From Eretmocerus hayati (taxonomy: Eukaryota > Arthropoda > Insecta > Hymenoptera > Aphelinidae): a DNA stretch of 64,000 nt. The notes below the pieces were generated by a model. That model saw only the letters and a program-made list of their open reading frames with translations, searched no databases and was not told where the DNA came from. The position numbers and the translations under genes were made by a program. The DNA lies in the NCBI GenBank assembly GCA_029851415.1, contig CM056744.1, positions 65,962,172 through 66,026,171 of the forward strand, in the 5' to 3' direction. Positions 1 through 9,243 of the stretch are shown piece by piece (position 1 is the stretch's first letter; the number at the start of each line of letters is the position of its first letter).

Positions 1-455
1 GATCGCTCGATGAATGGCGGACCACTGCTCACGTATTGTAAGACTAACATTTCCTGCTTTCGCCGGTTGACAGATTTTTCGCGATCATCAACTGACGCCT
101 CTCGCTCCTCTCTGTTACTTTTAAGGAACCATAATTATAAGAAAAGATAGTAATTCCGACCAAGAGGGCTTGCTCGATGATTGGCGGACCCTTACTCACC
201 TAACCTAAGATAGATTAAATTGATTGTGTGCTGTGAGTTTCAGTTGTGCTATTATAAACGTACACTTGATATTGCGGGTCGAATCGTGTGGTTGAAACGA
301 GTGTCTGTGACGACTAACGAGGAAAAGATAGCAACCCGACCAGGAGGGCACGTTCAGATCGCTCGATGAATGGCGGACCACTGCTCACCTAGTTAAGACT
401 AACAACCAACGCTTTCGTCAGTTGACAGATCTTTCGCGACCATCAACTGACGCCC
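1..455. repeat. Diverged direct repeats (leader-like), three copies
   Basis: A block with the core ctcgatgaatggcggacc occurs at the left edge and again from about 357. Both of those copies continue through ttgacagat and catcaactgacgcc. A shorter, more diverged copy lies around 143-205 and has a related 'gaccaagagggc' lead-in. No reading frame spans the block. It sits upstream of a Gag-like CDS on the same strand, so it may be the 5' untranslated or LTR-proximal part of a retroelement. That link is inference; the repetition is seen directly. The first copy is cut by the window edge. Confidence 0.6.
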
Positions 456-560
456 TTTTGCTTCTTCTTCTTAAAATAAGGCCATCCACTGACTCTGTTA
501 TCGTGCTCGAACTGGATAGATAATCTAACCAACAGCCGAACAAGTCTTTGGATTTAGCAT

Positions 561-810
561 AAGAATCTAGGAGTGACGTAATTCCGATCACGACGGCTAA
601 TACCCGAATGACTGTGAGGTGGTCCGATAAGTAGTTTGAACCTAGAATAAGAACCTAGGAGTGACGTAATCCCGATCACGATGGCTAATACCCAAATGAC
701 TGTGAGGTGGTCCGATAAGTAGTTTGCATAGTTTAAGAGTAGTTAGAATTGAGACACGATTGCAATCACGACAGATAACATCTGAACGATTGTAAGGTGG
801 CTCAATTAGA
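561..810. repeat. Three diverged tandem copies, ~88-92 bp unit
   Basis: Copies start near 561, 649 and about 741. The first two share aataagaa/cctaggagtgacgtaat and gactgtgaggtggtccgat and are close to identical. The third (gagacacgat... gattgtaaggtggc) is clearly related but decayed. The block ends about 100 bp before the Gag-like CDS, where repeated untranslated leaders are often seen in retroelements. Confidence 0.65.
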
Positions 811-934
811 AATAAGAGAGTGTTGTGGTCTTATTTGATAAAAAGCGATAGACGGATCTCTTGAATAATATTAGGGAACAGTATAGTTACCCGATTAGGA
901 ATTGTCTTGGTTGGCCTTTGAGAATTTCGGCAAC

Positions 935-1531
935 ATGGCCCGATTTACGGAAGCCCCAGATCTCAATAGCCTCATGGGAGACCCAGAAACTGATCAAATA
1001 GACAGGATTTCATTCCTCGTGAGCCTAGCGATAGAAGCTGTTTATGATATGCGGCGGAGGGTTCTGTTGAGTAACTGTCGAACTCCGGCTAGGGATTTTC
1101 GCGCTCCCTCGCAGAACACTATTCGTGACTTACAGCATTTGGAGACAATGAAATCGGATCGGGGAACCGATTTTGTCGCGCAAGACCCATATAACCGCCA
1201 GCTCCCTAGACTCTACGCCCGAAAACTCACTGGAAAATTTACACAACCGAGAAGAGAACCGTTCGATTTACCGCGACCAGGTATTTTTAAAGACATGAGC
1301 AGGATCAAATGTTTCAGGTGTGAAATGTTCGGACATTATGCTAGGAATTGTCGAAGAGCTATACCCTTACGCACACCGAGACGCGACCCTGAAGCTTATT
1401 GTCAATACTGTCACAAGAGGGGTCATTCATTTGAAAATTGTAAGGTGCAACCACGAAAAGTTGCAGTCGCTAGAGTGAACCCAATTTCAACTCACCAAGT
1501 TGACGAATCCGCTGAAACGAATATAAATTAG
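935..1531 (+). CDS. Gag-like protein with two CCHC zinc knuckles (retroelement fragment)
   Basis: Reading from the first ATG gives a protein of 198 residues. The frame is open from about 902, but only with a TTG start, so I use the ATG. Near the C-terminus are two perfect zinc knuckles of the form C-x2-C-x4-H-x4-C: CFRCEMFGHYARNC, then CQYCHKRGHSFENC about 20 residues later. They are flanked by Arg/Lys-rich sequence, as in nucleocapsid domains that bind element RNA. The N-terminal part has no similarity I recognise. No protease, reverse transcriptase or integrase follows in any frame before 5 kb, so this is either an orphan gag or the remnant of a non-autonomous element. A domesticated CCHC gene is possible but unsupported. 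The knuckles are certain; the family is not. Confidence 0.6.
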   Translation: MARFTEAPDLNSLMGDPETDQIDRISFLVSLAIEAVYDMRRRVLLSNCRTPARDFRAPSQNTIRDLQHLETMKSDRGTDFVAQDPYNRQLPRLYARKLTGKFTQPRREPFDLPRPGIFKDMSRIKCFRCEMFGHYARNCRRAIPLRTPRRDPEAYCQYCHKRGHSFENCKVQPRKVAVARVNPISTHQVDESAETNIN

Positions 1532-1891
1532 CCGAGGTCATTGATGAAAATTCGACCCAGGTTATAAAGACGATAATCAGAAGGTTACATATGATTTCAA
1601 TTTCATGATGTGTCTCACACGTGTTTATGGAAGGGATTTCTTGGTTATGATGAATAACAACTATTTGATGACGACATGAGGAAGGATCCTCACTTTGAAC
1701 CGAAATTGCGGCTATCTGAGAAGCGATGAAGACCCACAAACACAACCTACACTCTCTCGTTTCCTTTTTCCTTACAACTAGTAGCTTCAAAATGCACGTG
1801 CGACTTTTATCTATTCTACTGCTTCTATTCTATCATCACACCACACAAACAAGAACAAACCAGAGGACCGAACCCAAGCAATCAACCAACC
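1532..1891. other. Spacer after the Gag-like CDS, no gene recognised
   Basis: About 360 bp. Short open frames exist on both strands, and one plus-strand frame near 1726 has a hydrophobic stretch. None has a recognisable domain. The sequence leads directly into the 96-bp minisatellite, whose first unit is already slightly diverged. Confidence 0.4.
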
Positions 1892-2467
1892 GATACGACG
1901 CACTGTATCACGAACGGCCCGCGATCTCTCGAGTCCCCACCGAACCGTGTGGATACGGGCTTGGAGATACGTGACCGTCGCCACAAAGGTACGACGAACT
2001 GTACCCCGAACGGCCCGCGACCTTTCGAGTCCCCACCGAACCGTGTGGATACGGGCTTGGAGGTACGTGACCGTCGCCACAAAGGTACGACGAACTGTAC
2101 CCCGAACGGCCCGCGACCTTTCGAGTCCCCACCGAACCGTGTGGATACGGGCTTGGAGGTACGTGACCGTCGCCACAAAGGTACGACGAACTGTACCCCG
2201 AACGGCCCGCGACCTTTCGAGTCCCCACCGAACCGTGTGGATACGGGCTTGGAGGTACGTGACCGTCGCCACAAAGGTACGACGAACTGTACCCCGAACG
2301 GCCCGCGACCTTTCGAGTCCCCACCGAACCGTGTGGATACGGGCTTGGAGGTACGTGACCGTCGCCACAAAGGTACGACGAACTGTACCCCGAACGGCCC
2401 ACAACCCCTCGAGCCCCACCAATCTGTGTGGACACAGGCTCGAGTAGGTGTGTGACCGTCGCCATAA
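1892..2467. repeat. 96-bp minisatellite, six units
   Basis: Units begin at about 1892, 1988, 2084, 2180, 2276 and 2372. The marker ccgtcgccac recurs at 1975, 2071, 2167, 2263 and 2359, an exact 96-bp period. The inner four units look identical, while the first and last are diverged, as expected when unequal exchange homogenises the middle. Because 96 equals 32 codons, several frames on both strands stay open across the array. None starts or ends like a gene, and both strands read equally well, so I do not call them coding. Confidence 0.92.
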
Positions 2468-2610
2468 ACCCACCTTGGGCAACCACCGAGACGTGTGGCC
2501 GCGGGCCCGAGGGAGGGTGCCCCCAGGGACTTGGATGGTCCACGGCCTCTCGGTCCACCACCGAGACGTGTGGCCCGCGGACCGAGATGGTTAGTGACCG
2601 TCACCGAACA
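2468..2610. repeat. Decayed flank of the minisatellite, 75-bp spaced repeat
   Basis: The string accaccgagacgtgtgg occurs at 2482 and 2557, each followed by a GC-rich ccgcgg-containing stretch. It resembles the 'ccaccgaaccgtgtgg' part of the 96-bp unit. This suggests old minisatellite units that escaped homogenisation. Confidence 0.5.
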
Positions 2611-2682
2611 GAGAGTAGGGGATCCCCGGCCACTTCGGGTGGTTTTGATTTATCCTGGGGGCGAGTAAACCTAAAAGAAATG

Positions 2683-2810
2683 ATAAGAATCAGAAAGAAT
2701 CGCCAGAGAATGGCAATGAACACCAAAACGATGAATATGAATATGCATAAGAATCAGAAAGAATCGCCAGAGAATGGCAATAAACAACGAAATGATGAAT
2801 ATGAATATGC
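2683..2810. repeat. 64-bp tandem duplication
   Basis: ataagaatcagaaagaatcg begins at 2683 and again at 2747, and a third start is cut off at 2811. The two units differ at a few positions (atgaacacc versus ataaacaac). The unit is A-rich and non-coding in appearance. Confidence 0.85.
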
Positions 2811-4068
2811 ATAAGAATACAACCGAAAAGACCCGGCTCTACATAAGCTGAGCCTCACGATTGCTTTCTTGGTCCTCTGACACTTGTGATGAACTCACAA
2901 ATCTACAAATTGGTCCAATCGCCCTCTCTGGTTGCCGAATGCTAATTGCGAAATTGATGTTGATGATTACAAGAAATTCACGCGAAAATAACATCAATGG
3001 CGTGAGCATCCACGACATGTTATCTGTTTCGCATCCAAGAATCTGAAACTTCCAGGAACATATATCAAAATGATTCAAATTCAAAATATCGAATTTCGAG
3101 GACCCTGACTTGTGGCATGAATTGACAGAAAACCTCTTTCTACACCTGATCGACGCTTCCAGGAATATACAATCCCCCCCCCCTCCTCAAACCTGCCTAC
3201 CTCGTAGAATGGCCATTCGCCAGCGCATTAATGTTGCCAGCGATGGGTGTATGAGGCTTTAGAAAATCCGAGAGGAAAATTGATCTCTTCACTACTGCAA
3301 AATTACTCGGCATTGCGACGTCTGAGTTTTGAATTTGGTTGCCTTCTATCATAACCTTCTTACATAACGGATAATTGTCGAGTTCATGACTTCTATCAAT
3401 ATCCCAACGTCGTTCTGATACCAATTTGTCCGGAAGGCTATGGAAAATCAGTGCCGAATATCAGACTACCGGTTTGAGCCAATATATATAAGAGTCATAA
3501 CCTAATTCCGGGGAATATCGAGTAGAAAATGAGTATACTCACCAATTATGTTCACTATCAGATAGAAATCCACTCTGTATAGAAAATAATATAGGCATTT
3601 TTGGGGAAGCATGTATTTAGTTGCATTACAATTTTGTACATATAGAATATTCTTAAGGTTAGGTTAACGATTGTATCACAAATAGGCTCTGGATCGCCAA
3701 CCAACGATCAGAGAACGACATCCACACCTCAACAGTATTATTCCGAATCGCATCCAGGAAATGGATACGCGTGAGTGCTCGATTTGAGTAGGCCCCCAAT
3801 TTTCGACTACTATGTATATATATCTATGTATCGTGTGACATACCGTATTTTAAAATAATCGCGGGATTTCTACAATCCATCATACACTCCGTTACGTACG
3901 TATTTTTGAAATCGCCTCAGACGGTTATTATTCAACTACCGGATTCGTGTCAATTCATTTACTTAGGCGTCTGATTTCTTTTATAAATTTACAAACCTCA
4001 GAAAAAAAATATCAATTCAATTTGTGAAACTTTCGTAAGGTCAATAGTTAAGGTTGTTAATTTCTGTA

Positions 4069-4069
<1 letters not shown>

Positions 4070-4092
<23 letters not shown>
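4070..4092. repeat. (TA)n microsatellite
   Basis: An uninterrupted TA dinucleotide run of about 23 bases, followed by tatgtatg. Confidence 0.9.
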
Positions 4093-4099
<7 letters not shown>

Positions 4100-4241
4100 T
4101 ATTTTTGGAAATAAAGAAAATTGATTTTTGAGAGCTGGGCCGACGGGAGGCCGAATAAAGCCAAATCGCTCCGGACAAACTATCTTTGCCTGAAAGATGG
4201 CTTATCCTGGAGATGAATTGACGAAAAGGTAGCGACCTACG

Positions 4242-4269
4242 GAATGGAGCGTAAGGTGGAGCTCCATTC
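4242..4269. other. Perfect 9-bp stem hairpin
   Basis: gaatggagc (4242-4250) is the exact reverse complement of gctccattc (4261-4269), with a 10-base spacer. There is no T-tract and no adjacent gene, so no function is assigned. Confidence 0.55.
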
Positions 4270-4698
4270 ACCTTCCACTCTCAATGATTAATTTTCGTCT
4301 CACAAAAAAAATTTTAAATCACGTGAAAATAATCAAATCTGATAAGAAACAGATATCTGAATGTGAGATCGTGAAGTTACATCAAATTCCCAACATAACT
4401 CGAATTTGGTCTCGCGCTGTTAGTAAATAACTTCGAAGTAGAGAACTTTATTTTTCCCCAAGCCTCAATCTCCGGAATTGCTTTCAAGAATCATGGCCAA
4501 CCATGAGAAATCAAGTACAACTTACGCATTTTCATCGCACGAAAAGATTCTGCCCGTCGCGAAGTTAGTCCTGTTACATACCTACGTTAATTGTCCCTAG
4601 CTTGAATTTGGCAATCAACCTAACAACTGATCTATGAGGGGTTATAGAACCCTTTTGACCCTAGGTACTCCATTCATCCCGAGAGACATAACCATTGA

Positions 4699-4730
4699 GT
4701 ATATATATATATATATATGTATATACATAC
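4699..4730. repeat. AT-rich microsatellite
   Basis: An alternating AT run passing into gtatatacatac. Confidence 0.85.
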
Positions 4731-5239
4731 GAGGTTGCGAGGCGTCGCCAACCCAATCACAACTTACGTCGGGGAATCTAATTCTAGCTGTCGGTCAGGA
4801 TGACGAATGAATTACGGTGTGAGGATATTTTCTAGACCGTTTCTGAGAAAATTGATAAGTCCCATCCGTTTCGCGTATTGCGCACGCGCCGCGCGACCCT
4901 CACCTCACGTCGGGCCCCAAAAGGAATAGGCTGCCATGCACGGGTACATTTAATAACAATACAATGAAGTCGCGTCATATACAACGCGCAACAATGTAAC
5001 GACCTCGGGAATCCATGACGAAAATGTATCCGTCCGCGGAATAATTTCATACGAACATCATTCAAAATCGTGACTGACCCATACTACTAGAAAACAAAGA
5101 AGACGCCATCCGCCATCTTCGTGCATTGTCCGTCGTATGCGCATCGAGTTCTGATATCCAACGCTTTCGTATCCATCCCTTCATAATCATCGTTGAATTC
5201 CATCTGATAATATAATAATAGTGCGGGAGAACCAATCCT

Positions 5240-5259
5240 GATCACCCGTCGGGGTGATC
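5240..5259. promoter_or_regulatory. Perfect 8-bp hairpin in the leader of the two-ORF unit
   Basis: gatcaccc (5240-5247) pairs exactly with gggtgatc (5252-5259) across the four-base loop gtcg. It lies 90 bp upstream of the ATG at 5350 and would be in the 5' untranslated region if transcription starts at the AT-rich segment near 5208-5220. The structure is seen directly; a regulatory role is inference. Confidence 0.4.
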
Positions 5260-5349
5260 GATGCCGTGAAATTTAGGTGACTGATAATTGCGTCCAACCA
5301 TCAGACTGCACGCAGGATACCGGTAAAATTAGACTTTTTTGCCCTTACT

Positions 5350-6588
5350 ATGTATTCGCGATCCAAGGTGCATCACGTCCACGCGGTCCAGCAAGGTCGA
5401 CCTATACGTGGACGTACGGACTCGATCATGACGCCCTCGATGCCTGTTGAGACCAGGGCAACACCCACCCTTGGTGATTTCATTCCGCAAGACGAACGAC
5501 TAACAGCCAAATCCAGTACGTCACCGGCATGGAATATGCCCTTCCATAGAATGGCAGAACAAGACACGCCCACGGCCCTGGGCCGAGCCCCATCCACCTC
5601 ATCGTCGGAGGATGATCACCCCATGGATCTATCTGGGCATGATTTTCCACCGCTGGAATCTCATAGTCAGATCCATACACCACCGATGACAGAAATGCCC
5701 ATCGACTCCAACATAAACCTCCTGGAGGCTCTTCTAAAGGAAGAGGAATTCTTAAATAGACACTTCCCAAACCGACAGAAAATAGTGATTAAGGCCTCTG
5801 ACTTATGGCAGAAAGAGGTTGGTGATAAGCAGAAGATAATAAACCTCAATGCGAATCAGGAAGTGACTACCAGTCATTCAAAACCAAATCCTGCGCCAGA
5901 GACATCAACAAGGACCAATAAAACTGGAGACCGATCAGCAACATTTGAATCATTTCTCACGGAGAGAATAGAATTCTCCACCGCCCCATCACCTGACAAA
6001 TATCTATTAGAAGCGCTAGAAGAAGAAAGGCAACGGCTAACCAATGAAGCTACCAATGTGAAACTCGATCAAAGAATGATACACCCATGGTCGGCTAACA
6101 ATGAGCCCTATAGTAGGCCCATTGAACCATCTTGGGCTCGGACCCATAATATTACACCCTGCCCAACCAGGAAAATGTACAGCCCTATACCAATACATCC
6201 AAGGATAGTAAAGGAGTCAGAGCTGGTGAACGAGGAACTGTTCAGGCCCTTGCAAGGGAGGGTACTATCCGCCGACGCAACACCCTGGTATCCACCACCC
6301 AACAACCAAGTTCCACCCTCTGAAGCTGAGATATGGGACAACAAGGGAGAGGAAGCAACCACTTGGCCTCCAGAAATGTTGGAAAGAGCGCCAATCTTAC
6401 AAGGATCGGCTAGAACAATAACAAAACCGCTGTGGGAAGTTTCCCCGACACCCAGGATGTCCTTTGACAATAAAAGGCCCCAATTCGGCATTGCTCAACA
6501 CATGAAGGTCAAGGTACCGAGTGATGACTTGGATTATAAAACTATAAAACCTGCACTGCATGGTTACTTTTCCAAGGAAGAAACATAA
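5350..6588 (+). CDS. Unknown 412-residue protein, first ORF of a TAATG-linked pair
   Basis: I do not recognise the family. The ATG at 5350 is the first in this long frame. The N-terminal ~110 residues are Ser/Thr/Pro-rich with an acidic patch (SSSEDDHPMDLSG, about 84-96) and look disordered. Three motifs recur in the next protein: an acidic helix-like segment at 122-150 (LLEALLKEEEFLNRHFP, then IKAS), a second LLEALEEE segment at 219-226, and a C-terminal block at 377-405 beginning PQFGIAQH and ending HGY. A Pro-rich segment with WYPPP lies at 313-317. There is no signal peptide, membrane span or zinc motif. The stop TAA overlaps the next start as TAATG. A structural or Gag-like protein of an unknown element, or an unspliced host gene, are both open. 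The length without stops and the conserved paralogy argue that it is, or recently was, coding. Confidence 0.7.
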   Translation: MYSRSKVHHVHAVQQGRPIRGRTDSIMTPSMPVETRATPTLGDFIPQDERLTAKSSTSPAWNMPFHRMAEQDTPTALGRAPSTSSSEDDHPMDLSGHDFPPLESHSQIHTPPMTEMPIDSNINLLEALLKEEEFLNRHFPNRQKIVIKASDLWQKEVGDKQKIINLNANQEVTTSHSKPNPAPETSTRTNKTGDRSATFESFLTERIEFSTAPSPDKYLLEALEEERQRLTNEATNVKLDQRMIHPWSANNEPYSRPIEPSWARTHNITPCPTRKMYSPIPIHPRIVKESELVNEELFRPLQGRVLSADATPWYPPPNNQVPPSEAEIWDNKGEEATTWPPEMLERAPILQGSARTITKPLWEVSPTPRMSFDNKRPQFGIAQHMKVKVPSDDLDYKTIKPALHGYFSKEET

Positions 6589-7694
6589 TGCAGAGAAGCG
6601 TTCCTTCACCCCCCATGACCAGATTGGGCAGAACATCCGAACACTACCTACTGCAAGCTCTGGACGAGGAGAAAACCTTGCCCAGCGAAGACAGAAGAAC
6701 AAATGAACATTCCTCGCCAGGTGTCGAGTTACTAGATAGCCTGGAAGTAGAGTCCAGGAATCACCTTCTTGACGAGTATGAATTCATGGAAAGATATTTC
6801 CCTGGATGGAAGGAAAATTCTCAAAAGGTTATAAGAGCTTCAACCTTAGTAGAAGATATGGAAACCTACCGATCAAAACTATGGCCCCAAGAAGAAGAAG
6901 TTGAATACGCCAAACAGGAGTTGACCATGCCTCCCAATTCACCACCATGGAGGAGATATGGCAGAGAAGCAGAATACCACTGCTTGGGGCCAGCAGAGCT
7001 AACTGAGCATGAAGATAAGCGACGGAGGCAGGACAACGCTAGAAAATTGGTGCCCAGTTCAACACTGAGGCCCACAGCCAAGTCTTGGCACCCGCCAGGC
7101 TTCTCAACCGAACCTCAACCAATAGCTAGACAAGATGTGTGGACCTTGTCAAGCGAGGAATTTTGGGAAGATTATATAATACACAAACCAGACCCAAAGT
7201 GCATTGCTAGACCACCGCTACGGTTCCCTATTCCCACCAGCTCTCTGCCCAATCACCTTCCTCAGTTCGGGATAAAACAACATTGTTTTGCAAAGGTACC
7301 CGAGACGGCTAGGGATTATAAGATATTTGTCAAGCCAGGGGTCAGAGGATATGCCAAGGGGGTGGCAAGAGAAATAATCGATGCTTGCCAATGTGTAATC
7401 ATCCACATATGGGTGCCAAAAGACAGTTCTTCGTGGGTCTGCGACGCTTGCTACGCCAAGGCAAAAGGGTGGAACCTAGCGGAGATACACCGGGTAGGGC
7501 TGAAAGAATTTCACCATATGGCCCAATGTCCCGGATGTGGCTGCGCACCTTACAGGGTCCAGGAAGTGTCAAAATGTGGGATATGTAGATGGGTCAGCTG
7601 GATCCACCTACCATCAATCTACAAAGGTAACATCATATGCGCCCATCCTGCAGAAACAAGGGTAGACGACCAACCCAACTCAGACAACCGTTAA
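6588..7694 (+). CDS. Unknown 368-residue paralogue with Cys-rich C-terminal tail
   Basis: It starts at the ATG whose A is the last base of the preceding stop codon (TAATG), in a different frame. It shares motifs with the upstream protein: LLQALDEE at 21-28, an acidic segment at 59-85 (EFMERYFPGW then IRAS), and PQFGIKQH at 225-232 leading to RGY at 253-255. The upstream protein ends at that point. This one continues into a Cys/His-rich tail: C267, C269, C285, C288, C314, C317, C319, C330, C333, C351, with H301, H309, H310, H340 and H353 nearby. The paired CxxC spacing suggests two zinc-binding modules, but I cannot assign it to RING, PHD or zinc-ribbon folds. The pair may be expressed from one mRNA by termination-reinitiation, as known for some retrotransposons and viruses with UAAUG junctions. 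That is inference. Confidence 0.7.
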   Translation: MQRSVPSPPMTRLGRTSEHYLLQALDEEKTLPSEDRRTNEHSSPGVELLDSLEVESRNHLLDEYEFMERYFPGWKENSQKVIRASTLVEDMETYRSKLWPQEEEVEYAKQELTMPPNSPPWRRYGREAEYHCLGPAELTEHEDKRRRQDNARKLVPSSTLRPTAKSWHPPGFSTEPQPIARQDVWTLSSEEFWEDYIIHKPDPKCIARPPLRFPIPTSSLPNHLPQFGIKQHCFAKVPETARDYKIFVKPGVRGYAKGVAREIIDACQCVIIHIWVPKDSSSWVCDACYAKAKGWNLAEIHRVGLKEFHHMAQCPGCGCAPYRVQEVSKCGICRWVSWIHLPSIYKGNIICAHPAETRVDDQPNSDNR

Positions 7695-7934
7695 GACCCC
7701 ATTCACCAATCACAAATGGTGTCGTTGTAAATAATGTATATCTATATATATCTTATCTTTTAAGTGTATAAATGTAAAAGTTTGACTAGTGATCAAAAAA
7801 TAATCGAGGTGTATATACGTAATCTCAGTGTAAATATGTACAATTGATTCTCGTGGTAATTGAGGTACTCTGTGTATAGTGGCTTTCTGGACGTAATGTA
7901 TATATGTATATTGTTTTTTTTTGTTGTTAACTAA

Positions 7935-7940
7935 AATAAA
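7935..7940 (+). terminator. Candidate poly(A) signal AATAAA
   Basis: AATAAA lies 240 bp after the second ORF's stop, following a T-rich tract (ttgttttttttttgttg) and within AT-rich sequence typical of 3' untranslated regions. No other gene on this strand is close enough to claim it. Confidence 0.4.
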
Positions 7941-8941
7941 TGAATTGTACATAAAACTTACTTAATCAATAATAGGAATCACCCCTGTAGAATCTCCCTA
8001 TTTTTCATCCCATAATAACTAGCTCTAATACCTACCATTGATTGCAAGCTAAACCTTTCATATCTACAAGCATAGACTAATTTCAACCAAACGACCCAAA
8101 ACATATGAGAGTTGTGCACTCTTCAGTAAAATTTCCTAGTAGATCCTATCTTTGACAACTCAACCATCATCAGGATGACGCACTCAAATCATTTCCATAA
8201 ACTACAGGTACCAATTCAACCAACTGCCTTCTAGATCAATGGACTATAGAAATGTCTCAGTTATACTGCATCTTCCCTCCGTCCTAAACTCAGAAATGCT
8301 ACTCCACAGTCAATAGTGACTCTCAAGGGACCAATCATTAAGGCACTACATTCTAAATCAAAGACTCGACTCATAGATGAACTTGCTTTTATTATCAAAG
8401 GACTAAATAACACATTGCTCCTGTAACTAATAGATGGTGTAAATGAGATGATGACTCTTTATTCATGATGATGAATGAGATGAAAAGTTGATACTGCTTA
8501 TGACGAGAGGAGATTTTAATGATTGATCCCCTTATGAAACATGAAACTCAACTCACATATAATGACATCTCTTTCAACAAATCATAATGAAATAACTTGG
8601 GAAGCTTAATTGTGGCATATTTTTCCCTTTTTGCTGAACTCTGGCCCATTGCAGCCCAACTACTTGAAGCACTGACACAAATATCCACAGTATCCCTCCT
8701 TGAGAAATTCATCCATTCAAAATCTGATATGTCTGTGAACCTGAGAGGAATTTTTGTTTTTCTTATTCTCCTTCTCAATTCCTGAATCAGTAACAAAAGA
8801 TTTATCCATTTCATGTAACATCTAACCTGAGTCAATTGACGGTATTCCCACAACTTTTCTCAATAAAATCAACTCAAATAGGGACTCAAAAGCCCCATAG
8901 ACGCCAATAAATATCGGGCGCAACCTGCATGATCGTCATCA

Positions 8942-8967
8942 TGCGAGAGTCATGAATGACTCTCGCA
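8942..8967. other. 12-bp arm palindrome with 2-base centre
   Basis: tgcgagagtcat (8942-8953) is the exact reverse complement of atgactctcgca (8956-8967), separated only by 'ga'. It could be a cruciform or a transcript hairpin, or the fused ends of an old inverted-repeat element. No neighbouring gene suggests a use. Confidence 0.55.
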
Positions 8968-9243
8968 GGCATAATACTACAGGATAAGCATATGGAGAGA
9001 GAGTCGTAAAACTTTAGGGTGTCTCTGCGTTAGAGGGCTCGCGAACATATGAGCTGTGATCCGTGAGACACGAATAAGGTCCGCATTGCGACTAAGGTTT
9101 CGAACTATTTTGAACATATCCGTGGATAACAAACGTATGAATTGGAAACCTGTGAGGGGAGGAATACATCTCCTTCGAATACTTAGTTGAGTACATATAA
9201 AAGCCGGCTTACAGGGATGTTATATTGGTGAACCACTTATAAA

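Larger units (their letters stand above)
2811..5239. other. 2.4-kb stretch without a recognisable gene
   Basis: AT-rich sequence with a C10 run at 3174-3183, a (TA)n run at 4070-4092, an AT-rich microsatellite at 4699-4730 and a hairpin at 4242-4269. Minus-strand frames of about 75-80 codons near 2839-3084, 3197-3424 and 4832-5065 show no domain I recognise, and none has coding support beyond being open. Confidence 0.5.
7695..9243. other. 1.5-kb stretch without a recognisable gene
   Basis: The first ~250 bp are AT-rich and contain the candidate poly(A) signal of the two-ORF unit. The rest is mostly unremarkable AT-rich sequence. A minus-strand frame at 8548-8853 is open for 101 codons, but I see no domain in it. 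A near-perfect palindrome lies at 8942-8967. Confidence 0.45.

Noticed and set aside
1811..2604. Several frames of 160-240 codons on both strands across the 96-bp repeat.
   Set aside because: They exist only because 96 is divisible by three. All frames are equally open and none extends meaningfully into unique sequence.
3174..3440. Minus-strand TTGGTATCAGAACG near 3430 followed 240 bp later by a G10 run looked like a Copia-type primer site and polypurine tract.
   Set aside because: TGGTATCAGA fits plant, not insect, initiator tRNA-Met. No matching pair of LTRs flanks the two sites, and the frame between them has no Gag features I can recognise.
8548..8853. 101-codon minus-strand frame as a gene or exon.
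   Set aside because: No domain, no neighbouring splice or coding context, and AT-rich sequence in which frames of this size arise by chance.
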